Notes under the pieces: generated by a model
Told to the model about the DNA's origin: nothing
What the model saw: only the letters and a program-made list of their open reading frames with translations
Database searches by the model: none
Shown: one piece after another, positions 8,256-16,236 of the stretch
Position numbering within the stretch: position 1 is the stretch's first letter
Layout: every line of letters starts with the position of its first letter
Made by a program: the position numbers and the translations under genes
Origin: Streptomyces althioticus
GTDB lineage: Bacteria > Actinomycetota > Actinomycetes > Streptomycetales > Streptomycetaceae
Direction of reading: 5' to 3'
DNA length: 64,000 bases
Assembly (NCBI GenBank): GCA_014649355.1
Contig: BMSW01000014.1
Span: forward strand, 124,001-188,000

Positions 8256-10217
8256 TCACACGGCGACCGACGCCTGGTCGGCCGTCGGCGACACCTCCGC
8301 CAGCGTGCGCAACAGCGCCCGGGCCACGGCGTCGTTCTGCCGGAAACTCGGGGAGTCGGTGCGGGGCCGGGCGAACGCGGCGACGGCGCGGCTGTTGGTG
8401 GGCGCGCCCAGCGCGATCCGCCGCGGGTGCGGCCCGCCCAGTGACGGATCGACGAGCCGCCCGTCCACGGGGGACACGGTGAGGAGTCCCGAGCGGTGGG
8501 TGAACGCGGGGTCCGTGACGACCTCCTCGGCGAGCGCCCCGGAGCGGTGCAGGTCGCGCAGCAGGGGGTCCTCGGTGCGGTCGAGGCTGGGACGCGGCAG
8601 ATACGCCTCGATCAGGGCGGTGGCGTGGGTGGTGTGGCCGGGGACGGTGGGGCTGGCAGCGGTGAAGGCGCCGGTGGACTCGTCGGCGGCGATCCGTACG
8701 TCCGCGCCGAGGAAGCGGACCACGCCCGCCTCGGACAGCGCGAGCAGCTGACGCAGCCGGAAACCGGGCGGCCCCGAGGCGAGGAAACTGAAGAAGCCCT
8801 GCCACCATCCGTCGAGCTGCCCGGCCACGGACCGCGCGGTCAGCCGGCCCGACCCCACCAGGCGGGGCAGCTGCCCGTAGAGGGACAGCAGGGCGAGGAA
8901 CGCCCCGAGGTCGGCGCTGAACTCCGGGTTCTCCCGGCGGGCGACGTCCTGCGACACGTAGGTCCGCAGGTGGTCCTGGAAGGCGTCCGGTGAGGCGAAG
9001 GCCAGTCCGTCCAGGGGCCGGTCCAGCGCCTCGAAGTCCAGCCGGTCCGCCGGGTCCGGCACCGCCGACGCGACCAGCGCCGTCATCTCCGGGTCGTACC
9101 AGCCGAGCCGGTCGTAGGCGGCGGCGAAGTCCTCCCAGGGGAGCGTGGTCCGGCCGGGGTGGGCGTGGAACAGCTCGTGGTAGTGGCCGTAGCCGATCTC
9201 CTTCGCCATCAGCGGCCACACGTCCCGCCGCAGGTCCAGCGGACGGTCCTCGGCGAGCAGCGCGTCCACCGCGCCGGGGCCGAAGTACCGGGGCAGCGCC
9301 GGGCGCGGTCCCCGGAGCCGGTAGCGGGTCTTGGAGTGGTAGGGCACCCCGCGCCGCGACCCCACGTGCAGCACGGGTTCCCGGCCCGAGGGCAGGTACT
9401 GGAGGGTGCCGTCGGGGCGGGTGCGGAACCGGCCGCCGCGCCCCTCCGTGAGCAGCGACATCAGGTCGACGAAGGCCAGCCCGAAGCCGCGCACGAGGAC
9501 GTGTTCGCCGGGCCGCAGCCCGGACAGGTCGGCGTCGGCGGAGAATGCCGGCGGCAGGTGGAAGCGGCCGTGCCGGCGGGCGAAGGCGGCGAACGCGCGG
9601 TGCTCGTGCGACGGTTCGGTGCCGATGTGACCCTGGGCGAGGACCACCAGGTCGGCGGTGAGCGGGTCGTCCCGGCCGTCCAGGCGCACCTGCTGCCGAC
9701 CGTCCGGGGGACCGGTGACCGAGGTCGCGGTGGTCCGGTGCCACTCGACGGTGACCGACGCCGGCAGCTCGGTCAGCACCCGGCGGAACACCCAGTCCAG
9801 GTAGGCGCTCTGGGCGCGGCGGGTGGGGAAGTCGGCGGGGTCCAGCGTGCGCAGCTCGGCGAGCACCTCCGGGTCGGCGGGCTCGGCGTACGGGGCGTGG
9901 CGCGGGCCCCGGCCGGAGAACTGGGCCGCCCACTCGGCCAGTGAAGGGCCCGGCCGCACCGGGCCCTCGATGGTCGAGGACTCGTCGGTGAACATCGTGA
10001 CGTCCTCCGCCATCGAGTTCATCCGCAGCAGGCCCGACTGCTCGTGCCGCCATATCCGACCCGGTCCCGGCGGATGCGGGTCGATCAGATGGATGTGCAA
10101 CGCCCTTGTGCCGTCCCAGAGTTCGGGTGCGTTGGCGGCGATGCGTTCCAGCAGTCCGGTGGCGCGCGGCCCCGCGCCGACGACGGCCAGGACCGCGGGG
10201 GCGGGAGTGCCGCTCAC
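8256..10217 (-). CDS. FAD/NAD(P)-binding protein (PF13454 type)
   Basis: This 653-residue flavoprotein has an N-terminal Rossmann motif VVGAGPRATGLLERI followed by the FAD-NAD(P)-binding arrangement, including DPHPPGPGRIWRHEQ and a later LVLAQGHIGTEPSHEH. Members are oxidoreductases of mostly unknown substrate, common in actinomycetes. The GTG start overlaps the stop of the ABC permease (GTGA), so it is co-transcribed and translationally coupled with an amino-acid-type transporter. In that context it may oxidise or reduce the imported sulfur compound, which is inference. Confidence 0.75.
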   Translation of the reverse strand: MSGTPAPAVLAVVGAGPRATGLLERIAANAPELWDGTRALHIHLIDPHPPGPGRIWRHEQSGLLRMNSMAEDVTMFTDESSTIEGPVRPGPSLAEWAAQFSGRGPRHAPYAEPADPEVLAELRTLDPADFPTRRAQSAYLDWVFRRVLTELPASVTVEWHRTTATSVTGPPDGRQQVRLDGRDDPLTADLVVLAQGHIGTEPSHEHRAFAAFARRHGRFHLPPAFSADADLSGLRPGEHVLVRGFGLAFVDLMSLLTEGRGGRFRTRPDGTLQYLPSGREPVLHVGSRRGVPYHSKTRYRLRGPRPALPRYFGPGAVDALLAEDRPLDLRRDVWPLMAKEIGYGHYHELFHAHPGRTTLPWEDFAAAYDRLGWYDPEMTALVASAVPDPADRLDFEALDRPLDGLAFASPDAFQDHLRTYVSQDVARRENPEFSADLGAFLALLSLYGQLPRLVGSGRLTARSVAGQLDGWWQGFFSFLASGPPGFRLRQLLALSEAGVVRFLGADVRIAADESTGAFTAASPTVPGHTTHATALIEAYLPRPSLDRTEDPLLRDLHRSGALAEEVVTDPAFTHRSGLLTVSPVDGRLVDPSLGGPHPRRIALGAPTNSRAVAAFARPRTDSPSFRQNDAVARALLRTLAEVSPTADQASVAV

Positions 10218-11242
10218 CGGTCACCGCCGATCGCCGGACGGGCGTCGGCCGCGGTCGTCTTGCGCAGCCACAGCCGCAGCGCCGTCAGCTGGAAACGCAG
10301 CCGTTGCAGCGGAGTCGGCGGCAGCGAACGGGAGTTGCCGCGCGCGTAGTACCGCTCGACGTAGAACTGGGCGATGCTCAGCGCGGTGGTGACCGCGATG
10401 TACCACAGGGTGGCGACCATCAGCAGTGGGATGATCTGGTACGTCTGGTTGTAGATCAGCTGCACCGAGTACAGCAGGTCGTGCACGGCCAGCACGCTGA
10501 CGATGCTCGTGCCCTTGAGGGTGCCGATCAGCATGTTGCCGGCGGTGGGCACGATGGAGCGCATCGCCTGCGGCACGACGATCCGGCGCAGCGTACGGCG
10601 CCGGCTCAGCCCCAGCGCCTGCGCCGCCTCGGTCTGCCCGGAGTCCACCGAGAGGATGCCGCCGCGCACCACCTCGGCCGCGTACGCGCTCTCGTGCAGG
10701 GTCAGCCCGATCACGGCGGTCAGCGTGGGTCCGAGCAGGTTGACCGTCTGCACGGTGAGGAACTGCGGGCCGAACGGGATGCCGAGGCCGAGCGTCGGGT
10801 ACAGCGCGCCGATGTTGAACCAGAACAGCAGTTGCACCAGCAGCGGCGTGGACCGGAAGATCCAGACGTAGCCCCAGCTGAGCGTGCGCAGCACCGGGTT
10901 GCCCGACAGCCGCATCACCGCCAGCACGGTGCCGGTCAGGAATCCCAGCACCATCACCACGGCGGTCAGCCACAGCGACAGCAGCAGCCCGTCCAGCACG
11001 GCGGAGGTGGTGAAGTACCGCCCCACCACGCTCCACTGGAAGGCGTCGTTGCGGACGACGGAGTTCAGGACCATCGCGAACAGCAGCAGGGCGAGACCGG
11101 CGGTGATCCAGCGGCCGACGTTCCGGCGCGGCACGATCCGCGGCACGTCCGCGTCGGGGACGGGGGAGGAGGTGGGGGCGTCCGGCTGTTTTCTCGGCGG
11201 GACCGCGGAAGGGGCCGGCGTGACGCCGGAAGGCATGACCAT
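10214..11242 (-). CDS. Amino acid ABC transporter permease (HisM/TcyL-M type)
   Basis: The protein has 342 residues with a disordered N-terminus of about 45 residues and then the polar amino-acid permease fold. Landmarks are IFRSTPLLVQLLFWF and an EAA loop with EAAQALGLSRRRTLRRIVVP. The ATG at 11242 was chosen; the frame extends further upstream, but those starts precede any ribosome-binding site. It is closely similar in layout to the permease encoded divergently at 13350. No ATPase is encoded on this strand, so it probably pairs with the other permease and shares the ATPase at 14363. Confidence 0.85.
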   Translation of the reverse strand: MVMPSGVTPAPSAVPPRKQPDAPTSSPVPDADVPRIVPRRNVGRWITAGLALLLFAMVLNSVVRNDAFQWSVVGRYFTTSAVLDGLLLSLWLTAVVMVLGFLTGTVLAVMRLSGNPVLRTLSWGYVWIFRSTPLLVQLLFWFNIGALYPTLGLGIPFGPQFLTVQTVNLLGPTLTAVIGLTLHESAYAAEVVRGGILSVDSGQTEAAQALGLSRRRTLRRIVVPQAMRSIVPTAGNMLIGTLKGTSIVSVLAVHDLLYSVQLIYNQTYQIIPLLMVATLWYIAVTTALSIAQFYVERYYARGNSRSLPPTPLQRLRFQLTALRLWLRKTTAADARPAIGGDR

Positions 11243-11428
11243 CGAAGGACTCTCCGGGGGAGGGGCGCAGACGTGGATGACGGCCCCGGCGGCACCCGTG
11301 TCCCGGGGCGCGGCAGTGGCTGTCCGCGCGGGCACGGTGCGCCGGGGTCCGGCGTCGTCACATGCGCCGCGTCCCTCAACGCGGCCGGAGCGGACACCCG
11401 TTCCACACGGGTGGCCCGTCCGCCGCCG

Positions 11429-11459
11429 ATCGTAAGTGCGCGTGGCCGCGTGCTGTCAA
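11429..11459 (-). promoter_or_regulatory. Housekeeping-type promoter for the permease/flavoprotein operon
   Basis: On the minus strand TTGACA is followed 19 bases later by TACGAT, matching the vegetative sigma pattern with slightly long spacing. It predicts a leader of about 180 bases before the permease ATG. I saw no convincing attenuator peptide in that leader. Confidence 0.55.
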
Positions 11460-11495
11460 CAGTGCCGGGTGGGCGTCCCGGCATCCGGGCGCCGC

Positions 11496-11525
11496 TTGAC
11501 GTGCGGCGCGATGTACTGCTCAATA
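11496..11525 (+). promoter_or_regulatory. Promoter upstream of the Cys leader peptide
   Basis: TTGACG is followed by 18 bases and TCAATA, which ends 6 bases before the ATG of the leader peptide. The same arrangement (TTGACC, 18 bases, TTTGAT, 7 bases, ATG) precedes the leader at 24351. Transcription would start at or next to the ATG, making the leader peptide leaderless. Confidence 0.5.
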
Positions 11526-11531
11526 AGTCGC

Positions 11532-11609
11532 ATGAATGCCCAGCAGCGCTTGGTGTCGCGCGATCACATCGACTTCGGTCGAGTGTGGTCGGCCGCGTGT
11601 TGCGCCTGA
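11532..11609 (+). CDS. Cysteine-type leader peptide (25 aa) of the sulfur-uptake operon
   Basis: The peptide reads M-N-A-Q-Q-R-L-V-S-R-D-H-I-D-F then G-R-V-W-S-A-A-C-C-A. It fits a class of short actinobacterial leader peptides with a basic stretch, H-[IV]-D, RV and Ser/Ala residues ending in Cys codons. Two adjacent Cys codons near the stop suggest that ribosome stalling under low charged Cys-tRNA relieves attenuation of the downstream genes. Two comparable peptides lie in the same sulfur region (24157-24231 minus, 24351-24431 plus). There is no separate ribosome-binding site, consistent with leaderless initiation. Confidence 0.75.
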   Translation: MNAQQRLVSRDHIDFGRVWSAACCA

Positions 11610-11618
11610 CTCGGCAGC

Positions 11619-11636
11619 GGGCCGTCCGACCGGCCC
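11619..11636 (+). terminator. Candidate attenuator hairpin after the leader peptide
   Basis: GGGCCG and CGGCCC pair perfectly around TCCGAC, 10 bases after the leader stop. GGTCGG at 11588-11593, overlapping the last codons of the leader, can instead pair with CCGACC inside this hairpin. That gives mutually exclusive structures as expected for attenuation. Confidence 0.45.
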
Positions 11637-11843
11637 TTCCCTCCCTCGGTGACCCCGTCGCGGGCCGAGCTCTTCTCCCACGCGCGCTGCCGCACCCCTG
11701 AATCTCCCGACGCCCGGCGTCGTCACGCTTCCCTGCACCCGTCCGTCTGACGGTTCGCCATCCCCGCTCGCAGCGCACCCGTGGTCCAGCCATGCGTGCA
11801 TGCGGCCGGGACGCCCCGAGAGGTCACGCCCATTTTCGCCCAA

Positions 11844-12389
11844 GTGACGCCTGAAGAAGCCGAGTTCACCTTCGTCGAAGTGCCGGTGTCCGACCCCCGG
11901 GTGCGCCCGCTGCTGCGCGAACTCGGCGACGAGTACTCCTCCCGCTACGGCGGCGACGCCCACGCCGAGCTGTCCCGCTACCCCGACGAGGAGTTCACCG
12001 CGCCGCACGGCGGCGTCCTGCTGCTGCTCCTGGAGCGGGGCGAGCCGGTCGCCGGCGGCGCCTTCCGCCGCTACGACCCGCACACCGCCGAACTCAAGCG
12101 CATCTGGACGCACTCCGCGCACCGCCGACGCGGCCTCGCCCGCCGCGTCGTCGGCGAGCTGGAGCGCGTCGCCCGCACCCGCGGCTACCGGCGCCTGTAC
12201 CTCACCACCGGCCCGCGCCAGCCCGAGGCCCGCGGCCTCTACCTGGCCACCGGCTACACACCCCTGTTCGACACGGACGCCGACCCCGAAACCATCGGCC
12301 CGCTGCCCTTCGAGAAACACCTCGCCCACACGGCACGCCCCGAGCAACTCGCGACCCCTCCGCACACCCGAAAGGCCTCCCGCCCGTGA
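11844..12389 (+). CDS. GNAT-family N-acetyltransferase
   Basis: This is a single-domain GNAT with the acetyl-CoA binding signature AHRRRGLARRVVGELE and the following ARTRGYRRLYLTTG and PEARGLYLATGYTPL. The start is uncertain. GTG 11844 is used here; GTG 11781 and a rare ATT at 11832 behind GAGAGG are alternatives. It overlaps the binding-protein gene by 4 bases (GTGA). In the Bacillus ytmI-tcy-cmo operon an equivalent acetyltransferase N-acetylates S-alkylcysteines before monooxygenase attack. The gene neighbourhood here suggests the same role. Confidence 0.8.
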   Translation: MTPEEAEFTFVEVPVSDPRVRPLLRELGDEYSSRYGGDAHAELSRYPDEEFTAPHGGVLLLLLERGEPVAGGAFRRYDPHTAELKRIWTHSAHRRRGLARRVVGELERVARTRGYRRLYLTTGPRQPEARGLYLATGYTPLFDTDADPETIGPLPFEKHLAHTARPEQLATPPHTRKASRP

Positions 12390-13330
12390 ACCTCAGAACT
12401 CGGCTCCACCACGCCGCCGCGCTCGCCCTGCTCCCGCTGCTGGCCCTCACCGCCTGCGGCTCCGGCGACACCGACGGCACGGCACCGGCGGGAGCCCAGG
12501 CCGCTCCGAAGGACGACCCGGTCGCCGACGTCCGCACGGTCGACTCGATCGCCGCCCTGCTGCCCGCCGACGTCCGCAAGGCCGGCACGCTCCGCGTCGG
12601 CAGCTCGGTCGGCTTCCCGCCCGGCGCCTACTACCCCAACGGCACCGACAAGGACCCCGAGGGCCAGGACATCGACGTCGCCGACGCCGTCGCCAAGGTG
12701 CTCGGCCTTGAACTCCAGCGTCAGGACGCCTCCTTCGAGACGATCCTGCCCGCCCTCGGCAGCGGCAAGTACGACGTCGGCACCGGCAACTTCGGCGTCA
12801 CCGCGGAACGCCTCAAAACCATCGACTTCGTCACCTACATCAACGACGGCCAAGGTTTCGCCGTCCGCAAGGGCGACACCGAGCTCGGCAAGAAGAAGAT
12901 CACCGACCTGGTCCAGCTGTGCGGCCTGACCATCGGCACCGGCGCCGGCACCACCTTCGAGGCCACCCTCACCGCCGAGAAGGGCGTCTGCGCCAAGGCC
13001 GGCAAGAAGCCGTACGACGTGAAGGTCTACGCCGAGAACGCCGCCACCCTCACCGCGCTCCAGCAGGGCCGCATCGACGTCATCATGTCGACCATCAACG
13101 GCCTGCGCCACCAGGCCTCGCAGCCCGCCTCGCAGACCGAGTTCCTCGGCGAGTTCCACCGCCTCGACGTCGGCTTCGCCTTCAAGAAGGGCTCCCCGCT
13201 CACCAAGGCGTTCCAGGCCGCCGTCAACGAGCTGATCAAGAACGGCACGTACACCCGGATCCTCGAGAAGTGGGGCACCACCGCCTCGGCGATCGACGCG
13301 TCCGAGATCAACCCGCGCGAACACCTCTGA
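12386..13330 (+). CDS. Amino acid ABC transporter substrate-binding lipoprotein
   Basis: The precursor of 314 residues starts with a signal peptide whose lipobox LTAC places the mature Cys near residue 23. A family 3 solute-binding domain follows from about residue 60 (KAGTLRVGSSVGFPPGAYY) to the end. This is the TcyJ/TcyK-like branch that binds cystine and related amino acids. The GTG start overlaps the acetyltransferase stop. The second binding protein at 15167 shares the lipoprotein layout and the ending T-S/A-S-E-I-N-P. Confidence 0.88.
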   Translation: MNLRTRLHHAAALALLPLLALTACGSGDTDGTAPAGAQAAPKDDPVADVRTVDSIAALLPADVRKAGTLRVGSSVGFPPGAYYPNGTDKDPEGQDIDVADAVAKVLGLELQRQDASFETILPALGSGKYDVGTGNFGVTAERLKTIDFVTYINDGQGFAVRKGDTELGKKKITDLVQLCGLTIGTGAGTTFEATLTAEKGVCAKAGKKPYDVKVYAENAATLTALQQGRIDVIMSTINGLRHQASQPASQTEFLGEFHRLDVGFAFKKGSPLTKAFQAAVNELIKNGTYTRILEKWGTTASAIDASEINPREHL

Positions 13331-13349
13331 GCCGAGCAGGAACCACGCC

Positions 13350-14366
13350 ATGGCATCCACCACCGACACCGCGCCACCCGGCCCGACCGCCCCCGGCGCG
13401 CAGGCCCCGCCCCTGCCCGACGACCCGGCGGGACTGAAGGTCGTCCCCGCCCGCCACTACGCCCGCTGGGCCGCGGCCGCCGCCGTGGTCGTGCTGGTCG
13501 CCCAGTTCACCCACGGCCTGGCCACCAACCCCGTCTGGGAATGGGACGTCTTCCGGGACTACGTGCTGTCCGAGACGATCGTCCAGGCGGTGTGGGTGAC
13601 GCTCCAGCTCACCGCCTACGCCACCGTCCTCGGCTTCCTGCTGGGCACCGTCCTCGCCTTCATGCGGCTGTCCCGGAGCCCCGTGCTGCAGACCGTCGCC
13701 TGGACCTACATCTGGATCTTCCGGTCCATCCCGATGATCGTGCAGCTGGTGTTCTGGTTCAACCTGAGCGCCCTCTACGACCGGCTGGGCTTCGGCATCC
13801 CCTTCGGCCCGGTGTTCTGGTCCGTCGACAGCAACAGCATCATCGGCACCATCGGCGCCGCCGTCATCGGACTGACCCTCCACCAGGCCGCCTACGCCGC
13901 CGAGATCGTGCGCGGCGGCGTCCTCGCCGTCGACGAGGGCCAGCTGGAGGCGGCCGCCGCACTCGGCATCCCCCGGCTGCGGCAGATCCGGCGCATCGTC
14001 CTCCCGCAGGCCATGCGCGCCATCCTGCCCACCGCCGGCAACGAGATCATCGGCCTGCTCAAAGGCACCTCGGTGGTCTACGTGATGTCCATCGGCGAGC
14101 TCTTCTACCAGGTGCAGGTCATCTACGGCCGCAACGGCCGGGTCATCCCCCTGCTGCTGGTCGCCACCGCCTGGTACGTCGTCCTGACCTCCCTGCTGTC
14201 GGTCGCCCAGTACTACGTGGAACGCCGCTACGCCCGCGGCGCCGACCGCACCCCGCCGCCCACCCCGCTGCAGCGCGCCCGCCGCTTCGTCCGCACCCTG
14301 CGCGCGGAAGCGGGCCGGCGCCACCGGCCCGTCGTACCGTTCAAGCCCCTGGGAGACATCCGATGA
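13350..14366 (+). CDS. Amino acid ABC transporter permease
   Basis: The protein has 338 residues. A polar N-terminus precedes membrane segments of the HisM/GlnP family, with IFRSIPMIVQLVFWF and the EAA loop EAAAALGIPRLRQIRRIVLP that docks on the ATPase. The start follows an AGGAA box. It lies between the binding protein and the ATPase and overlaps the latter by 4 bases. It is the partner of the divergent permease ending at 10214, giving a heteromeric importer. Confidence 0.9.
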   Translation: MASTTDTAPPGPTAPGAQAPPLPDDPAGLKVVPARHYARWAAAAAVVVLVAQFTHGLATNPVWEWDVFRDYVLSETIVQAVWVTLQLTAYATVLGFLLGTVLAFMRLSRSPVLQTVAWTYIWIFRSIPMIVQLVFWFNLSALYDRLGFGIPFGPVFWSVDSNSIIGTIGAAVIGLTLHQAAYAAEIVRGGVLAVDEGQLEAAAALGIPRLRQIRRIVLPQAMRAILPTAGNEIIGLLKGTSVVYVMSIGELFYQVQVIYGRNGRVIPLLLVATAWYVVLTSLLSVAQYYVERRYARGADRTPPPTPLQRARRFVRTLRAEAGRRHRPVVPFKPLGDIR

Positions 14367-15127
14367 GCGACGTCATGGTGGACGTGCGCGGCGTCCACAA
14401 GAGCTTCGGCCCGCTGGAGGTGCTGCGCGGCGTCGACCTGAGGGTCCGGGCCGGCGAGGTCACCGTCGTCCTCGGCCCGTCCGGCTCCGGCAAGTCCACA
14501 CTGCTGCGCACCATCAACCACCTGGAGAAGGTCAACCGGGGCTGGATCAGCATCGACGGCGAACTCATCGGCTACCGCCGCTCCGGCAACCGGCTGCACG
14601 AGCTGAAGGAGAAGGACGTACTGAAGCAGCGGACCCACATCGGGTTCGTCTTCCAGAACTTCAACCTCTTCCCGCACCTCACCGTGCTCGACAACCTCGT
14701 CGAGGCGCCCGTCGCCGCCCTGCGCCGCCCCCGCAAGGAGGCCGTGGAGACGGCCCGGCGGCTGCTCGCCCGCGTCGGTCTCGCCGACAAGGCCGACGCC
14801 TACCCGCGGCAGCTCTCCGGCGGACAGCAGCAGCGCGTCGCCATCGCCCGCGCACTCGCCCTCGAACCGAAGGTGCTGCTGTTCGACGAGCCCACCTCGG
14901 CCCTCGACCCCGAGCTGGTCGGCGAGGTCCTCGACGTCATCAAGGACCTGGCCCGCACCGGCACCACCATGATCGTCGTGACCCATGAGATCGGCTTCGC
15001 CCGCGAGGTCGCCGACACCGTGGTGTTCATGGACGGCGGAGTCGTCGTGGAGCAGGGGCCGCCCTCGGCCGTCCTGGACGAGCCGCAGCACGAGCGCACC
15101 CGCGCCTTCCTCTCCAAGGTCCTCTGA
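14363..15127 (+). CDS. Amino acid ABC transporter ATP-binding protein
   Basis: The 254-residue protein has Walker A GPSGSGKST, Q-loop FVFQNFNLF, signature LSGGQQQRVAIARAL, Walker B LLFDEPTSALD and the H-switch in VVTHEIGFA. It belongs to the polar amino-acid uptake class (GlnQ/TcyN). It starts inside the stop of the permease (ATGA). As the only ATPase in this transporter locus it probably energises both permeases. Confidence 0.92.
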   Translation: MSDVMVDVRGVHKSFGPLEVLRGVDLRVRAGEVTVVLGPSGSGKSTLLRTINHLEKVNRGWISIDGELIGYRRSGNRLHELKEKDVLKQRTHIGFVFQNFNLFPHLTVLDNLVEAPVAALRRPRKEAVETARRLLARVGLADKADAYPRQLSGGQQQRVAIARALALEPKVLLFDEPTSALDPELVGEVLDVIKDLARTGTTMIVVTHEIGFAREVADTVVFMDGGVVVEQGPPSAVLDEPQHERTRAFLSKVL

Positions 15128-15166
15128 CCACCCCGCCCGTCCCTCTCGCACGCAAGGAGCACCTCT

Positions 15167-16147
15167 GTGTCCCCCTCGACCCTCCGCCGCACCGCCGCCG
15201 CGCTCGCCCTGACCTCCGCCCTCGCCCTCTCCGCGTGCGGCAACCCCGACGACGGAGGCACCACCGAGGTCGACTCCGGCAACGGCGGCAAGACCAGGAT
15301 CAACCTGACCGCCGACCAGGACCGCGTCCGCACCGACAAGGTCGACGCCATCGCCGCCAAGGTCCCGGCGGAGGTACGCAAGAGAGGCACCCTGGAGGTG
15401 GTGAACTCCTCCGGCTCCGCCGCGCCGCTCACCTTCGTCGCCACCGACAACAAGACCGTCATCGGCGTCGAACCCGACATCGCCTCCCTGGTCGCCGACG
15501 TGCTCGGCCTGGAACTGCGGCTCAACCCCGTCTCCTGGGAGAACATCTTCGTCGGCCTCGACAGCGGCAAGTACGACGCCGGCTTCAGCAACATCACCGT
15601 CACCGAGGAACGCAAGGAGAAGTACGACTTCGCCACCTACCGCGAGGACAACCTCGGCTTCGAGGCGAAGAAGGGCAGCGGACTGAAGGTCGACGGCCCC
15701 GAGGACGTGGCAGGACTGACCGTCGCGGTCAGCAGCGGCACCAACCAGGAGAAGCTGCTCGTCGAGTGGAGCAAGGAGAACGAGCGGGCCGGCCGCGAAC
15801 CGGTGGACATCAAGTACTACCAGAACGACAGCGACACCTATCTCGCCCTCCGGTCCGGCCGCATCGACGTCTACCTCGGCCCCAACCCCACCGCCGCCTA
15901 CCACGCGGCGACCACCGGCAAGACCGAGGTCGTCGGGACCTACTCCGGCGCCGGCGCCGACCTCCAGGGCCTCATCGCCGCCACCACCAAGAAGGACAGC
16001 GGACTGGTCGAGCCCCTCGCCGAGGCGATCGACCACGTCATCGAGAACGGCACCTACACCAAGGTCCTCAAACGCTGGGGCCTGTCCGAGGAGGCCGTCA
16101 CCACGTCCGAGATCAACCCGCCCGGTCTGCCCAGGACCGCGAGCTGA
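15167..16147 (+). CDS. Second amino acid ABC transporter substrate-binding lipoprotein
   Basis: A GTG start behind AAGGAG gives a precursor of 326 residues with a signal peptide and lipobox LSAC. A family 3 binding domain follows (KRGTLEVVNSSGSAAPLTF near residue 75). Having two distinct binding proteins for one transporter matches the TcyJ/TcyK arrangement and suggests two related ligands, for instance a free and an N-acetylated S-alkylcysteine. The ligands are inferred from context. Confidence 0.87.
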   Translation: MSPSTLRRTAAALALTSALALSACGNPDDGGTTEVDSGNGGKTRINLTADQDRVRTDKVDAIAAKVPAEVRKRGTLEVVNSSGSAAPLTFVATDNKTVIGVEPDIASLVADVLGLELRLNPVSWENIFVGLDSGKYDAGFSNITVTEERKEKYDFATYREDNLGFEAKKGSGLKVDGPEDVAGLTVAVSSGTNQEKLLVEWSKENERAGREPVDIKYYQNDSDTYLALRSGRIDVYLGPNPTAAYHAATTGKTEVVGTYSGAGADLQGLIAATTKKDSGLVEPLAEAIDHVIENGTYTKVLKRWGLSEEAVTTSEINPPGLPRTAS

Positions 16148-16159
16148 CCACCGGGCCCC

Positions 16160-16194
16160 GGCGCGGGGACGGCGCTCCCCGCCGTCCCCGCGCC
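16160..16194 (+). terminator. Perfect 15-bp hairpin inside the operon
   Basis: GGCGCGGGGACGGCG pairs perfectly with CGCCGTCCCCGCGCC around a 5-base loop, in the 89-base gap between the second binding protein and the first monooxygenase. It could act as a partial terminator that lowers monooxygenase expression, or as a 3' stabiliser of the transporter mRNA. Confidence 0.55.
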
Positions 16195-16236
16195 CTCCAC
16201 CCCGCCACCGTCACGGACTTCCAGGAAGGCACCGAC

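Noticed and set aside
11243..11422. A possible Cys leader peptide for the divergent permease operon
   Set aside because: A 10-codon GTG frame with one Cys exists, but it lacks the basic/H-[IV]-D/RV pattern and a hairpin of matching position.
11065..11793. Minus-strand open frame spanning the divergent promoter region
   Set aside because: It runs through two predicted promoters and the leader peptide and has no recognisable domain or ribosome-binding site.
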